Source: Aplysia californica
Lineage: Eukaryota > Mollusca > Gastropoda > Aplysiida > Aplysiidae
Length of the DNA stretch: 53,758 nt
Direction: 5' to 3'
NCBI RefSeq assembly: GCF_000002075.1
Contig: NW_004797274.1
Coordinates: forward strand, 50,921 to 104,678
Part shown: positions 39,301-50,677 of the stretch, one piece after another
Layout: the number at the start of each line of letters is the position of its first letter
Position numbering within the stretch: position 1 is the first letter of the stretch
Made by a program: the position numbers and the translations under genes
The notes under the pieces: model-generated
Told to the model about the DNA's origin: nothing
The model's input: only the letters and a program-made list of their open reading frames with translations
The model's database searches: none

Positions 39301-41538
39301 AACGGTTTTGTAGTGGAGTGGTGAAAGGTATTACTTGAGTGTTCAGTACTAAAGCGGGATGAATGAAATTGACGTTTAGCTAACAAACAGATTTAGTTCT
39401 AGAAGTCAAAGCCACAAGTAAAAGTAAAAAGAATCAAAATAGAATCACAATAGAATCACAAGGTTCTCCCTCACCAAACCAAAGATCCTAAAATTATACA
39501 CCATCTCATTTACTATGCCCTTGACTATATTCAACCTAAGATAGCTTAATTGTGCACGTCCACTTTTTAGACCCACGAGCCGCCCCTGAGGGGAGATGAC
39601 TTTCGAGTTGACCAGAATAAGTTTTACTAAATTAATTCCCCTATTTTAGTACTTCAAGAACCGCCAAGGCAAGGTCAGCCTTCAAGCAATTATTAAAAGT
39701 CTGGAAAGCAAACAACATCTCACTGCTCACCAAGATTCGACTTTTTAACTCCAACGTCAAGTCTGTGCTTCTCTACGGCTGCGAAACTTGGAAGACAACG
39801 AAGACAGTACTGAATAAGGTCCAGACTTTCATCAACAGATGTATGAGGAGTATTTTAAGAATTAAGTGGCAGGATAGAATAAGAAATGAAGAGCTGTGGG
39901 AAAGGACAGGACTAAAGGATATAGAAGTAGAAATAGGACTAAGAAAGTGCCGATGGATGGGACACACCTTAAGAAAGCCCAGCGGAAACATCACAAGACA
40001 GTCACTGCAGTGGAACCCACAGGGAGCACGAGGCAGGGGTAGGCCACGGGAAACATGGAGGAGATGCGTGGAAAGGGACATGAGAGAAATGAAGCTCACT
40101 TGGAACGAGCTTGGAAGGATGGCTCAGGACAGAGATAAATGGAAGGAGCTTGTATGTGGCCTATACCCTGCCAGGGGTGAAAGGCATTGATGATGATGAT
40201 GATTTTAGTACTTAATTGATATAACAATAATTATTATTTCAGATTTCTTCATATTATCATATGTGTGTGTGCCTGGTGAAAGGTACCAAATAACGCATTT
40301 AGTAGAATTCCAGTTTATTGTTTGGGTTTCTTTCGGGGGGGGGGGGGGGGGGGGTTGTGCAGTTTCATGCACAGAGATTATTTCTGAATAATATTCTTTT
40401 TGAATATTTAAGATATCTTCTGTAGTTTTTGAGATAAGGGTGATTTTGTAAGGCAGGGTTCAGAAACAAAGTTGTGAGAAAAACGGCTTTAGCTTCCCCT
40501 TTGTTTCTGCTTCAAATAGATAGATCTGCCCTTTGAGACGACCTGACAACACATTCGCTACTCACAAACCAACTTTAAAAAGCAGCTAAGATAAAAGAAC
40601 AGCTTCAAAGTGTTTATTTTTCGTCCTTAAAACAAATTCACCACCACCTTGAACAAGAATTTTCAAGAAATACAGGGTGATCCGAAAAAACTGTAGGCCT
40701 ACTTGTTTAGTAAATATCTTCCTCTATACTGAAGTTTTGTGTTTCAGATTTATAACATTTGGAAGCCAAAAGGAATTTGTTTGGTATGCATTTTAGATAA
40801 GTCCATTGAATGGTTTTGCTCTATGTGGCGCATTTAAAGAAAAACCCTTTTCCAACCTTGTCGCCAATTTCATAGCATGACACACCCATTTCTGTGTGTA
40901 TTTTACTGAAAAATGTTGATTAAAGACATTAAAGATGTAAGTTTTCAGTTTCCACGAACTCTTTGTCTAAGAAAATAACTCAACTTTGGCAGCCATTTTC
41001 TTGCTAATTTTAACTCTGAAACAAGGCGACCACACCTCCTTGAATCGCCAATATCTTGACTTGCATTCAAGGTAAATGGATATTTTTTTCCTCCTAAGCA
41101 AGGCAAATGGACAATCTTTAAGATGATACCAACCATATGCCTCCAAATTGACGAGCGCCTGGTTCCACCGTGTCGTGACACATATTTTGTTTCTTTGTTA
41201 GTAAAAGTATAGCTATTGTTTTGACAAAAACCAAAATACAAATAGCTTGTGAGTTGTGCGTCTCATTCTGAAGGCAGAGGTAATTAAAGAAGGCTTTTGA
41301 AAACCTTTTATGTTTGGTTCTGCTTTTCTTTTTTTTTATGTTCAAGTATTTTTTGCTTTGCTTCCTGGCATTGTCTTATATCTTTTTTTTTCCCACCACC
41401 CCCTAGTTTTAGATTGACTCTGCTCTTCTGCCTCTTTCAACCATAACATGAATAACTTTATAATACGTTTTTATTTTTCTGTTATTTTGACAGTATGATG
41501 GAGACTCATCCAGCACTTCACAGGCAAAGCGGGACTGA
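33023..41538 (+). CDS. INSIG2: INSIG, insulin-induced gene 2-like ER sterol regulator
   Basis: Complete gene of 204 residues in five coding exons: 33023-33200, 34007-34131, 36396-36562, 37820-37919, 41494-41538, all with GT/AG sites and matching phases. The product aligns to vertebrate INSIG throughout: [68 protein letters not shown] and [12 protein letters not shown]. INSIGs are six-span ER proteins that bind oxysterols, hold SCAP-SREBP in the ER and promote ubiquitination of HMG-CoA reductase. Asp127 in FDRSRSG corresponds to the Asp of human INSIG1 needed for SCAP binding. The protein is shorter than human INSIG2 (225 aa) because it lacks the polar N-terminus. The start is the first in-frame ATG after an in-frame TAG in the predicted upstream exon. 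The INSIG1/INSIG2 split is a vertebrate one; the symbol reflects closest similarity and synteny. Confidence 0.97.
33257..33320 (+). repeat. (TA)n microsatellite
   Basis: About 30 TA units, 57 bp downstream of the donor of the first INSIG coding exon. Confidence 0.95.
33347..33640. mobile_element. MITE at TTAA target, piggyBac-like (copy 2)
   Basis: TTAA at 33343-33346 and 33641-33644. Ends are CTCTTTCAATTCTGCGAG and, reverse-complemented from the right, CTCTTTCACTACCAGCGGG. 294 bp, non-coding. Shares the CTCTTT start with the copy at 18.3 kb. In INSIG intron between coding exons 1 and 2. Confidence 0.55.
34007..34131 (+). CDS. INSIG2: INSIG exon 3
   Basis: Residues 60-101, [11 protein letters not shown] to GINHASA, nearly invariant in animals. 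CCCCAG acceptor, GTATCC donor, phases 1/0. Confidence 0.96.
34132..36395 (+). other. INSIG intron between coding exons 2 and 3
   Basis: 2.3 kb, AT-rich. A GC-richer patch at 34310-34430 (GGGGTTCCCCTCCGAGGGCC) may be a repeat remnant. No gene or TE family recognised. Confidence 0.4.
36396..36562 (+). CDS. INSIG2: INSIG exon 4
   Basis: Residues 102-157: [30 protein letters not shown] loop with Asp127, then a glycine-rich span and the QLLVYNDVY motif. ACCAG acceptor, GTATGA donor, ends phase 2. Confidence 0.97.
36985..37045 (+). repeat. Truncated tRNA-like SINE head
   Basis: GCAGTGGCCTCATGGCCTGG, then GCGGTTAGGCTCTCAGACTC and AGAACCTAAGG, resembling the head of a tRNA-derived SINE with no recognisable tail. 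In the INSIG intron after coding exon 3. Confidence 0.35.
37820..37919 (+). CDS. INSIG2: INSIG exon 5
   Basis: Residues 157-190: [20 protein letters not shown] then [13 protein letters not shown], the last conserved span. TTTCAG acceptor, perfect GTAAGT donor, ends phase 0. Confidence 0.97.
38130..38392 (-). mobile_element. Possible degraded piggyBac-like end
   Basis: On the minus strand the right edge reads CAACCCTCTGAGCTC and runs into GTACACCAGGGGTGCG, resembling a piggyBac-type terminal repeat next to a decayed TTAA. A short minus ORF (38349-38167) has an acidic patch ending [19 protein letters not shown]. The left limit is uncertain (CCTTTGAGAG near 38138). Could be an unrelated repeat. 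Confidence 0.3.
39655..40201 (+). mobile_element. 5'-truncated LINE copy with intact C-terminal ORF
   Basis: Open for 178 codons from about 39654 to the stop at 40190. Contains [87 protein letters not shown] and [10 protein letters not shown], the C-terminal end of LINE endonuclease/reverse transcriptase polyproteins. The 3' end is a (GAT)n tail. A 12-bp target-site duplication ATTTTAGTACTT flanks it at 39643-39654 and 40202-40213. The intact reading frame and clean duplication suggest a recent insertion. Lies in INSIG intron 5, between coding exons 4 and 5. Confidence 0.88.
40890..41185 (+). repeat. Diverged repeat family D, copy 1
   Basis: Blocks GCAGCCATTTTCTTGCTAAT, CAAGGCGACCACACCTCCTT, AATATCTTGACTTGCATT and CCACCGTGTCGTGACACATA occur in the same order at 44.4-44.7 kb. 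About 300 bp; identity by eye is roughly three quarters. In the intron before the last INSIG exon. Confidence 0.6.
41494..41538 (+). CDS. INSIG2: INSIG exon 6 (last coding exon)
   Basis: TTGACAG acceptor, then [14 protein letters not shown] and a TGA stop at 41536-41538. The short polar cytosolic tail has the length expected for the family. The preceding intron is 3.6 kb and contains the LINE fragment. Confidence 0.93.
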   Translation, partial: YDGDSSSTSQAKRD

Positions 41539-43429
41539 ACTTTGGCATGTGACAGCAGCATGGAATTAAAGAGTTTGGATCTGATGCCACCAACATTTGT
41601 TCCCCGGAGAGGCAGACTTACTCTGGCTTGTTTATGCATAGGACTACCACTGCCCTGACCTTGCGGAGTTCCCCCTTCCCTCAACTATGCAAATTTACTG
41701 TGCATACTACATTTGGTACTTTTTCTGTGCACCATGTGTACACATTAAGAGAAGTTTCCTATATTGCCTCCTGTTCAGTCTTGCCATGTCTTCTTCTCTG
41801 TAAGCATTGGTGTATCTGTGAGCGCTCAAGGACAGCCCCTTAGTCCTAGGGCTGCAAAAGTTTGGACAACCTCTACAGAAGAAAGTGCACCATGAGCCTG
41901 TCTCATATGTTGAAATACTTTCACACTGACTATGTAGGCCTGTGTAGTTTACTGGCACAGCATATTGATGGATATGTATGGCTGTCTATCTCTCTCTCTA
42001 TTCCTATATCAATCAGGCCCTGTTTCGCAAATGTGAGGAATTTTAGGGTTTGGAGAAGAGGTTTTCATTCTATGACCTCATAGTTCTACAGTTTTAAGTT
42101 GTCTGGCGTTACAACGGTCAGTTAATGTATTGCCTTAAAATTTCAACTTATATTGAAGTTGGCACTTTCTATGTGTTCTTAGTTGCTGCGAGAATAAATG
42201 AGCTTTACTGGGTTTTGCTTGTGGCTATGGTTTTAAAGAGTCTGACTAGATGAGTAATTTTCTGTTTTGCTATGGGTTTTTTCTGTTTGTTTTTTCCCCT
42301 CTTTTGCAAAAAAAGTTCACAAAGTAGCCTTTTGTTCATTTTTGATATAGATGGGTTTAGGGAGAAGTTTGACCATTTGTAAATGCTTAGAGATATAATA
42401 CCATTTTGCTAAGTAGTTTTTGCTTCCTTAAACAGTAAGGGTTCGTGACTTTTGCTATTTTACCATTCATTCAACTATTGGATTAAAAACTTATTTTAAG
42501 AGAAAAAAAAAGAAAAAGGTGATGATAAGAAATAAGTAGCCAGAAGTGAGTTCAGCAATAGATATGCAATAACAGTGATCTCAAATCAAACCACTTGTTA
42601 ATTCGTTCATTGTTTTGTTTTTAAAATGATACACAATGCTGTGTATCACTTCCCACTGGATACATGAATGATATTTTTACTGAATATTCAGTTTTTACTT
42701 TATATTTTGGAAGTGATTAATACACAGGCATATTGACAAAATAGGAGTGTTGTCAAGCTTCTTCATTTTTGTATGGTTTTTGCGTGTTTGAATTGTGATG
42801 GGTGTGTGAAATGACATAGAAGTAAAAGGAGGCACAGCAACTTACATTCCTTATTGGCTTATTCTAGTTCAGACTTTTAGCTTTAGACTTTTCTGTGCAA
42901 TACATTTGTACTTATTTGAAAATAAGTTTCCTTATTTTTCAACAATATGAGTCCCTTGGGTTTTCTTGTAAAGCCTTTAGGCTGATAATTCTTTCCAAAA
43001 AACGTGTGGGTTTTTTTTTTTTAGGATTGTAATTGCTATGTGGCTTGCAGATATTGTTTTTCTAACAACCATGGTTAACCACCTTTTTCTGTTCTCTCGG
43101 CAGTCAATGGTATTGTATAGACATGGTCCTTTTGGCCAGTAACTACTTTCTATGACCACTCAGTACAAGAGTTTTGTGTTCTTCAACCATGGTTAGGCTT
43201 TTGAGATCTTTCCTCTCTTTTTTTGTTACTCTTGGTGTATGTATCTTAATTACTGTTTTGGTTCACTAGGTGGTTTTTGTTTAAGTTTGTTGTTAATTTA
43301 TTCCATCGGACTGAACTTCAAAATGATTTCATGCTCCATAAATTGATTTGCAATATATGCAAGTTATATACTATAGTTCAAAAATTGATTGAGTGAAAAG
43401 GGCACACTCCTCTCCCCCCACCCCCCACC

Positions 43430-43453
43430 CCTCTCTCTCTCTCTATCTATCTA

Positions 43454-43527
<74 letters not shown>

Positions 43528-43562
43528 CCCCTCTCCCTCTTCCTCTCTCTCTCTCGCTCTTT
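43430..43562 (+). repeat. (CT)n microsatellite
   Basis: CT with CTAT and CCCCT interruptions, in the INSIG 3' region. Confidence 0.95.
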
Positions 43563-44384
43563 CAGAATACTCAACAACATGTTTGACATGCTTCAGGTTC
43601 ATGATCATGGACCATGTTTGGTATAGCATTTTTTTTTCCTTCCAAAATTTGTGTACTCAGACTGGTGTGGGGTTTTTTGTTTTGGGTTTTTTTCTTAATT
43701 GGGGGGCACTTTAACTTTAAATGTTCATGTTGTAAACAGAGCAACTAGGATGTCAGTATTTTGTCAAAAATATAAGATTTACATATATCCTTACCAAGAC
43801 TCAAGGAAGGCCTTTGTTTTGAATGCCAAAAAACAACTGGAGTGATGCTGAAACCATTGAAAGGATGAGTCTGTAAAATGTGAAGTGGATAATTTTATTT
43901 TTTGGATACAAGTAGTGTGCCCTGTATTTTTTTCATGACCTGGCTTTTGACTGTCACTGAGTTAAGAGGGTGCATGATTTGGCAGTTGAAATATTAAATT
44001 TTGAAGAGCTTTAAAGTCCACACAGTCATTTTTTGTTATGTGATTAGAAGGCTCCAGAAAAGTACTTTTACTGTGAACAAGAAATACTGGGTATCCATTT
44101 TTTAAATTTTTTTTCTCATATTTTGGGTTGGGGTTTTTTTTAAATCATTTTGTAAATGTTATTGTTTTCCATATTCTGAGAAGGGTAACATAAGTTCCAG
44201 AGTATGTACTTTTTCAAGTTTTCAATTTGATTTTATGTCTTTTTTTAGAATGTGAGGTATCGTGGTGAAATCAGTCGCTCATAAGAACAAAGAAATCAAT
44301 TAAACTAGCATTTTTCTGCCAGTTTGGCAGGTTTTATCTTTTTTATTTAATTTTAGTTTTATGACTCAACGCCTTTCATGTCCA

Positions 44385-44680
44385 TATAAAAACACATTTC
44401 CATGTGAATTTTGCTGAAAAACATTGATATATATAAGGCTCAAAATATTGAAGTTACCAAGTTTTTGGCGGCCATTTTCTCGCTAATTATACCACTGAAA
44501 CCAGGCGACCCCACCTCCTTCAGTGGCAAATATCTCGACTTCTATTTAAGAGAGATGGGTATTTTTCTCAATGAAATTAAGGCAAATAAATAAGCTTTCA
44601 GATGATACCAGTAGCTCCATTTGCCGAATAATTGAAGAGGGTTGATTCCACCATGTCGTGACATATATATTTGATTAATT
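44385..44680 (+). repeat. Diverged repeat family D, copy 2
   Basis: Same blocks: GCGGCCATTTTCTCGCTAAT, CCAGGCGACCCCACCTCCTT, AATATCTCGACTTCTATT, CCACCATGTCGTGACATATA. Direct repeat of the copy at 40.9 kb, in the INSIG 3' region. Confidence 0.6.
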
Positions 44681-47600
44681 TGATAGCATTTTCATCCTTC
44701 TTCCAAACAAGTATTTTTGTTTTCGGTTCCATCCATTCACTTCCGTTCCAATTGTTAGGTGCTGCTCTTTTAAACAGTCTGTGAATCTCATCTTCCAAAG
44801 AAGCCATTAGGGCTTACTTTTGATGAATCTTCATTCTTCTTATACTTTAAGGATTATAGTGAGCTATTCCACTCTTTCTTACAATGTAGGCCTACAATTC
44901 GCTCGCTACTCTTTTTGTCACACCTATCCATATAGCTGGTAAGTGTTTTAAGTTACATGACTCCAGAAACTGAGGTCCGTTCCTGGCGTGAAAAGTACAC
45001 AAATTTACAGTTTCCTCAAAGGCTAGTAGCGTGCAAGCTGCCAAAGGTTTAATAGTCTCCGTTTGGAAAGTGGCGCATGACGGTGAGCTAAAAACAAACT
45101 AAGCAGTGCTAATCAGAACTTTGATAGTCAAGTGCCAACAGATTCTAATCCCAGTTCCTTTTTTTTTCATTTGTTTGTTTTGATGGATAGTTCATTAGGT
45201 TGTTTTGTTTTTTTAGAGCGGCATTTCACTTATCTCTCATAGTGAAGTGTTCATTTTTGTAAATTTATCAAGGGTATTTCTCTACCCTTTGTGTTTGTTG
45301 TAAAATGTTTAGGATGTGTTTTGAATGGAAGGTTAAGTAAATCGAGAAGTTGCATTATTCCTACATCAAAAAAGCAAGCAAACACAAGTGTACTTCTGCT
45401 GATCAGAACAGAAATAACAATAATGTGAGAAGGAATGACTGACAGTTGTTGAAGTCAAATATCTCCTTGGACCTTTATCCTTTTTGTTTATTGAGAGGAC
45501 AGTAATGTTTGCCCAAAAGACTTTTCATCACTGTTTTCAAAGTAAATCCCCTTGTTATTTAACATATGAAATGGACTTTACGGCACATTGCATGTATCAC
45601 GCTCAGCTGCGTAGTCAGGTTACTTCCAACATCACAAACATGACAAATACGGTTGTCTGGTCTTGCTAGGGCATTCCTTTTTTTTGGATTATCGGTCTGG
45701 CAGCTATGGATATGTGATATCTCTCTCATCTTTCTATAAAAGTTTTATCTTTTCAAGGTAGTTAATAATTCATCTTAGTCAAGCCATAGACTTGTGTTTT
45801 TAAAGATGTTTACAAGATTTTGAAACTGCCCTCAAAATGTTATTACTTTATGTCAAATATGTTATTTGAGAACTTAAATAGACCCACCCTTTCTTGGCAC
45901 CTGGCTGTTCACCCCTCTAAAGCTCCCATGGTACTTATCATTGATGGTTCACTCCCAGTATGTACGGTTTTGATTACAAACACCAGTTCTCTCTGTTCAA
46001 TTCTAGACTGTAATTTTGAGCTGTCACCTGGGGGTGTAGAAGTACTGATTGCTGGAGATCTTTGGAAACCAATTATCAGAAAAGCTCACCATTTCTTTTA
46101 CATATTTGTACATAGTTCTGATTCTTGTGCCAGGTTTATATGTGCATGGTAAGAATTCATATCATTTAAAACATTTTTTTGACAAGCCTTGAGTTGGGAT
46201 GGCTCTGTGTAACATTTTCTTGTAGACATATGATGTATTGATGAGAGGCACCAGCTTTACTTTTGCTTGAACTGAGGAAGATGTTTTGACCCTACCCTCA
46301 GCTGGGGTTTCTTTTTGTCATTTTATATAACAACTGTAGGTTCAGGGTTCTGTGGAGAGCACATGGTGCACCTCGTGAAAATTTAGAATTGTCATGTGAT
46401 GTCATTTGACTTTGAAATTCAGTTTGTTATAAGTGAAATCATGACAAGTAAGTGAAATCTTTCTACTCTGATAAAGTGGCTTTGAGTGCTCATCATTAAA
46501 GCATGCAGCACGTCTTTGTTGTATTGCTGGGTTTCTAAACACTGAACTAATTGGGCTTTGACCAGGAATGCCGTTTAGACTTCGGCTTTCCTGATGTGTG
46601 CAGTTCTGTGATTGACAAGTCATAAAGATTAATTGTGGTTGTTTAAGTTAAAGTAAATTTAATGAATGTGTATTGTGCATGAATTGTTCATGCATTCTTT
46701 GTGGATCATACCAAGTGCTTTCTCTTGGCATATCAGTCTTCATCTTGTCGTGTGCATAGTCTGCAGTTGGCTGTGGACACTGACAAGGACTGAAAGCCAA
46801 GTTCTCGCCTGTGACCAGTTTTCCAATTGCAAACATTTTTATAACCAGATAGTTGATATTTGAAGCTTATATTGCAGCTAGAAACATTAAGGCTGATTAC
46901 CCTGCTGCTTTTGGGCATGATGCAGGTGTGCCATTCAACAAAACTGGGATTGTACTCGCTTTCTCTGAATTTGTTTACAGCTGTTGGTCAACATTCTCAA
47001 ACAGGTCTGTTGTAGACAGCCAGAGTAACCCGTCTTATAGTTTATGGTCTAATGTTGTAGCTGTCAGTATGCTCAAGCTAAAGCAACCAATGCAAAAGTA
47101 TCATACAGGGAATATAACCACAGTATTGCATTTTGTCAATCGCTGTTGTTGTGGGTCGTTTTGTTTAAATTTGAAGTGTACTCTTGATGGTTTCAGTATA
47201 CTGTTGCTCTTAGTCTTTGGGGCAATTTTTAATAAAGTTTTTATTGAATATTAGAAAATAATAGCCAGTAGTCTGAGACAATGGTAAGATAGCTTTTATG
47301 AAGAGTGTTGCTTTTGGACATAGATCTATGTCATTCATGGAAGTTATTGTGTGAATCTGATTCAATGTCTTTGTTTCGCTATGTGGACACCAGTCCTTAT
47401 CAAACCATGTAAATAATTAATTACTATTATGACAGTCTGCTCTCTTCTAATGAGCTCAAGAATGATGATTGGCTTGTAATGCTTGTCAAGCTTTTTTAGC
47501 TGGGGTGACTGGTTTCATGTGTAATAAATGTAGAAACTGTTGATAAAACAAATATGTTTTCAAAACCATAACCTGAAATAATGCTGATGATTTTTGTCTG

Positions 47601-48289
47601 ACAGGCCTGGCATTATTTGCTCAGTTCAGAGGCCTATGATTGGTTGTCTGTGAAAGCCAACTGTGGCGGCTGTGTAAGAAGTGTAACGCTCTGAGAATGC
47701 CACACTTGTTGAGTCATGTGAAAAGTTTCCAGTCATTGGTCATATTTTCCATGACCTTGTCTCAAGATATCCCAGAATGCATAATTTGTGTCGTTATTTG
47801 CGTAACTATGATAAAATTTGTACATACATGTTGTGAAAAAGTTTGCACTTTATGGCAATGTTCCAATTGTGTACAATTCTAGTGATGGGAAAAATAAACC
47901 AAAATAAAATTACCAGTCTTCTCAATGTTTATTACTGTACAGTACTTTACCTCTATTTAGCTCATTTGAGATTTTCATGTCAATGTTGGTTCAAACGTAT
48001 TTTAACATTGATCAAGTGACTGGCCTTTTATTTCTCAATGGGGAATCAAACGGTTGATGTACACTGGGCTTGACAAAAATATAATAAAATTGATAGAACC
48101 AACTCTGAGGGCTCTCATAGTCTGTAGGTTACTGTGTTGGCCCCTCTGTCAAAAGGTCCAAGGATGGAAACCTGCCAGCGACAAAATTTATTTTTTCTCT
48201 GAATGTTTTTCATTTGTCCTCCTTTCCTGTTCTTTAATCTTATTCTGTCATTTGCCTTTTTCCCCACTCTGTCACCCCCCCCCCCCCCC

Positions 48290-48385
48290 ACTCCTCTCTG
48301 CTCTTCTTTCCTGTCTGACTCTTTCTACTGCTTCTCCCAGCCCTTTCTTACTGCTGTCTTTCAGCCACACCCCTGATCTCAGAGT
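48290..48385 (-). repeat. Repeat family E, reversed copy
   Basis: Reverse strand reads GATCAGGGGTGTGGCTGAAA then GACAGCAGTAAGAAAGGG, matching 49707-49745 on the plus strand. The two copies are inverted, 1.3 kb apart. Confidence 0.5.
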
Positions 48386-48475
48386 AGGTAAGATTAGAAC
48401 AGGGTGGTTGGTGGGGGCTCTTTCTTTCCTGTCATCTATCATCCTTATCCTTCCTTATTGTGTGTTTATTACTCC
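48386..48475 (-). repeat. Interspersed repeat family A, copy 5 (3' part, reversed)
   Basis: Reverse strand reads GATGATAGATGACAGGAAAG then CCCCCACCAACCACC, the family A 3' portion. It abuts a second repeat (48290-48385) on the same strand. Confidence 0.5.
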
Positions 48476-48599
48476 CTTGTAATATCTCTAATCTTCGGCA
48501 TTATATGACCTAATTGTATTACAAGTGCTGTAAAATGCTTACCAGTACTTAAACAAACACCTAGCCTTTTCAGATAAGGGCGAAAAATCTCGGAGATAC

Positions 48600-48720
48600 T
48601 ACTGTGTACAAGTTGAGCACGTTAAAGGTCCCTTGGTGGTTCTAAAAGAGATAAAAATAGATTTTTGCTGCCACCCAAGCAAAGTTAAAAAATTAGATCT
48701 GTCACATTGGCCCTGGATAT
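48600..48720 (+). repeat. SINE-tail-like repeat
   Basis: GCACGTTAAAGGTCCCTTGG then TGGTTCTAAAAGAG, a pattern I associate with the 3' part of common marine-invertebrate SINEs. No tRNA-like head nearby. Confidence 0.35.
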
Positions 48721-48802
48721 TACTTTATGGTGGCCCACAGATTGATAAATGATCATAGGCAAATTTGTATTTACAGTCAGTTTCTCCCCGAAACACACAT
48801 AT

Positions 48803-48880
48803 TTCTTCTTCTTTTTCTTCTTCTTCTTCTTCTTCTTCTTCTTCTTCTTCTTCTTCTTCTTCTTCTTCCTCCTCCTCCTC
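48803..48880 (+). repeat. (TTC)n microsatellite
   Basis: About 22 TTC units changing to TCC. A polypurine-polypyrimidine tract. Confidence 0.95.
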
Positions 48881-49189
48881 CTGATACCTTGTGTCGTGAC
48901 ATACTTTTGCGAGTTTCTTAGGCCCCTATGCTTCTTTCACACCAGATTGCACTAGAACGAGCAATACTATTTTGTGCTGAACTTCCGTATACTGCCCCAC
49001 CCCACTAACATGGCGGCTTAGAAGGGCTTGTCTGAAAGAGAACGCAATGTAGTCTCTGTACAAGGTACTAATGTGTATACTGGCAAAAGTACTACATGGA
49101 CGTTCTCTGTAAAGGTCTTCCAAAATATGTCAGAACTACGTGCTCTTTTGTTCAAAAACATCATGTAGCTCTATATGTACGTCCTCACC

Positions 49190-49440
49190 TCGGCACAATA
49201 ATAATAGATAGCATTTGTATAGTGCGAATCCCCGCTCAACAGCAAGCTCTATGCGCTTCACAATCTATACTATTAAACCAGCAGACCTGAGAGCATTCTG
49301 AAACGGAACAACCTCAACTTCCTGGGAAGTACAAACGGCTATTTATAGGCGCTAAAACAATAACATACTGACAAGATCTTTCTCTGTATATGGCCGGGTA
49401 CCCATTCCCACCTGGGTGAAGTAAGGAAACTTTGTGTAAA
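49190..49440 (-). mobile_element. SINE family B, partial copy
   Basis: Minus-strand tail portion: CTTCACCCAGGTGGGAATGG, CTTCCCAGGAAG-type core and AGCGCATAGAGCTTGCTG, matching the 17.4-kb copy; it then ends in ATTATTATTG. The tRNA-like head is absent. Confidence 0.5.
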
Positions 49441-49466
49441 ATGTTTTGGGGTTGTTTTTTTGTGTG

Positions 49467-49515
49467 TTTTACGGCGTTCGCAACTGCATAGACTCTAAGG
49501 TCATATGAGCGCCCG
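49467..49515 (+). repeat. Interspersed repeat family A, 5' block only
   Basis: TTTTACGGCGTTCGCAACTG then GGTCATATGAGCGCC. Followed by unrelated sequence, so the 5' block moves or survives separately from the 3' part. Confidence 0.5.
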
Positions 49516-49704
49516 GAACACACCAAATAATATTTTGAGTTGGTAGGAAATTTTGAATTTTGCCCAGGTGGCGGTCGAAGCCTACTTTTATCGATTTTGG
49601 ACAACCAAGGAATCTTAAACGTGCGCGACTTGCACACGAGACCCCCGAGATTCATTGCCCTTGTTTGAGAAATCTAGGTGTAGACTGTAGATCTTTCCTA
49701 CGGT

Positions 49705-49840
49705 ACTAGAAGATCAGGGGGTGTGGCTGAAAGACATCAGTAAGAAAGAGCCACGGGGTAGCATTACAAAGGCTGCAGGAAGAGTCGGGAGCCCAGAGGA
49801 GGGGGAAAAGGTGGAAAGGGGGGGTGGTGGTAAAAACTGG
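49705..49840 (+). repeat. Repeat family E, forward copy
   Basis: GATCAGGGGGTGTGGCTGAA then AGACATCAGTAAGAAAG, followed by purine-rich GAGGGGGAAAAGG sequence. Inverted partner at 48290-48385. Confidence 0.5.
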
Positions 49841-50279
49841 AGACGAAAGCAAACCACAGAACATTGCTAGAGAGCAGGAAAAGAGGTGAAAGGAGACAAT
49901 TTGTCGCTTTTAAGGACAAGCGGGCTAACCCAGATTTCGGGAAACTGGTGCGTCAATTTGTGTTCACAGCACCAAAGTTTAGATTTTTTTTCCCGAACAC
50001 GAGGCGGATTTGTTCCATTCTTTGGGGTTTTAAAATGAAGTTCATGTCTGTGTTTACTAAAGGCCTTGACGACATTTGATTATTGTCACCCCTAGAAAGG
50101 CAGCATGTTTATCTCAATACAGTGTATCGGAGAATTCAAATCATCGGCATGCTCTGCGTGTTTCTGCTGATGCCAGGACAATGAATGTTAACAGAAAAAC
50201 TGCATGCGACAGCGATCCGAAGCGCCTAACTCTAGGCTTGGCCTAACCAGGCCTAACCCCAAGACTACAGACGCAGGCA

Positions 50280-50322
<43 letters not shown>

Positions 50323-50677
50323 GGTTAGTGTTGGGTTAGAATGAAGAGAAAGAGTTACAGACAACCTACCCATCAAGCACGTTTCACATACTACATCAAT
50401 CACCTCGCATATAAGCGGGTTTTGTTTATATTCGACAGTAAGGCTGCGTTTCCCTCAAGGACCATACTGCTGGGACCAGCCAGGCTTGAGGCTCTTCGGG
50501 CCAAGTGAGCTACAACCTTGGTGGTCACACCAAGACACGCCCACTGACCCATCAGTCTACCATCCCTCATCCCCACAGGCTAACATAAGCCCCAGACGTC
50601 AAAAGTAAAGGACAAAAACCCCAATAGCTCAACCTCAAAGACGACCGTTTGGGGCAAAAAAAAATTAAACAAGAACA

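Larger units (their letters stand above)
41539..47910 (+). other. INSIG 3' UTR and downstream region (extent unknown)
   Basis: AT-rich sequence without a supported protein gene. Candidate poly(A) signals (AATAAA) are at 42193-42198, 47231-47236, 47893-47898 and 47903-47908. The first would give a 0.65-kb UTR; use of the last pair would give one of more than 6 kb. Holds a CT microsatellite near 43.5 kb and the second copy of a diverged repeat near 44.4-44.7 kb. ORFs at 45820-46152 and 46853-47254 have no recognisable features. Confidence 0.4.
47911..50677. other. Intergenic region between INSIG and the unrecognised gene
   Basis: 2.8 kb made largely of repeat pieces: families A, B and E, a SINE-tail-like repeat, a poly-C tract, (TTC)n at 48803-48880 and (GT)n at 50283-50322. 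No protein gene supported. Confidence 0.6.

Noticed and set aside
45820-46152. 110-codon ORF in the INSIG 3' region
   Set aside because: No recognisable motif, no splice partner, composition like surrounding AT-rich DNA.
46853-47254. 133-codon open frame followed by AATAAA
   Set aside because: Opens at TTG rather than ATG and resembles no protein; more likely chance openness in a possible UTR.
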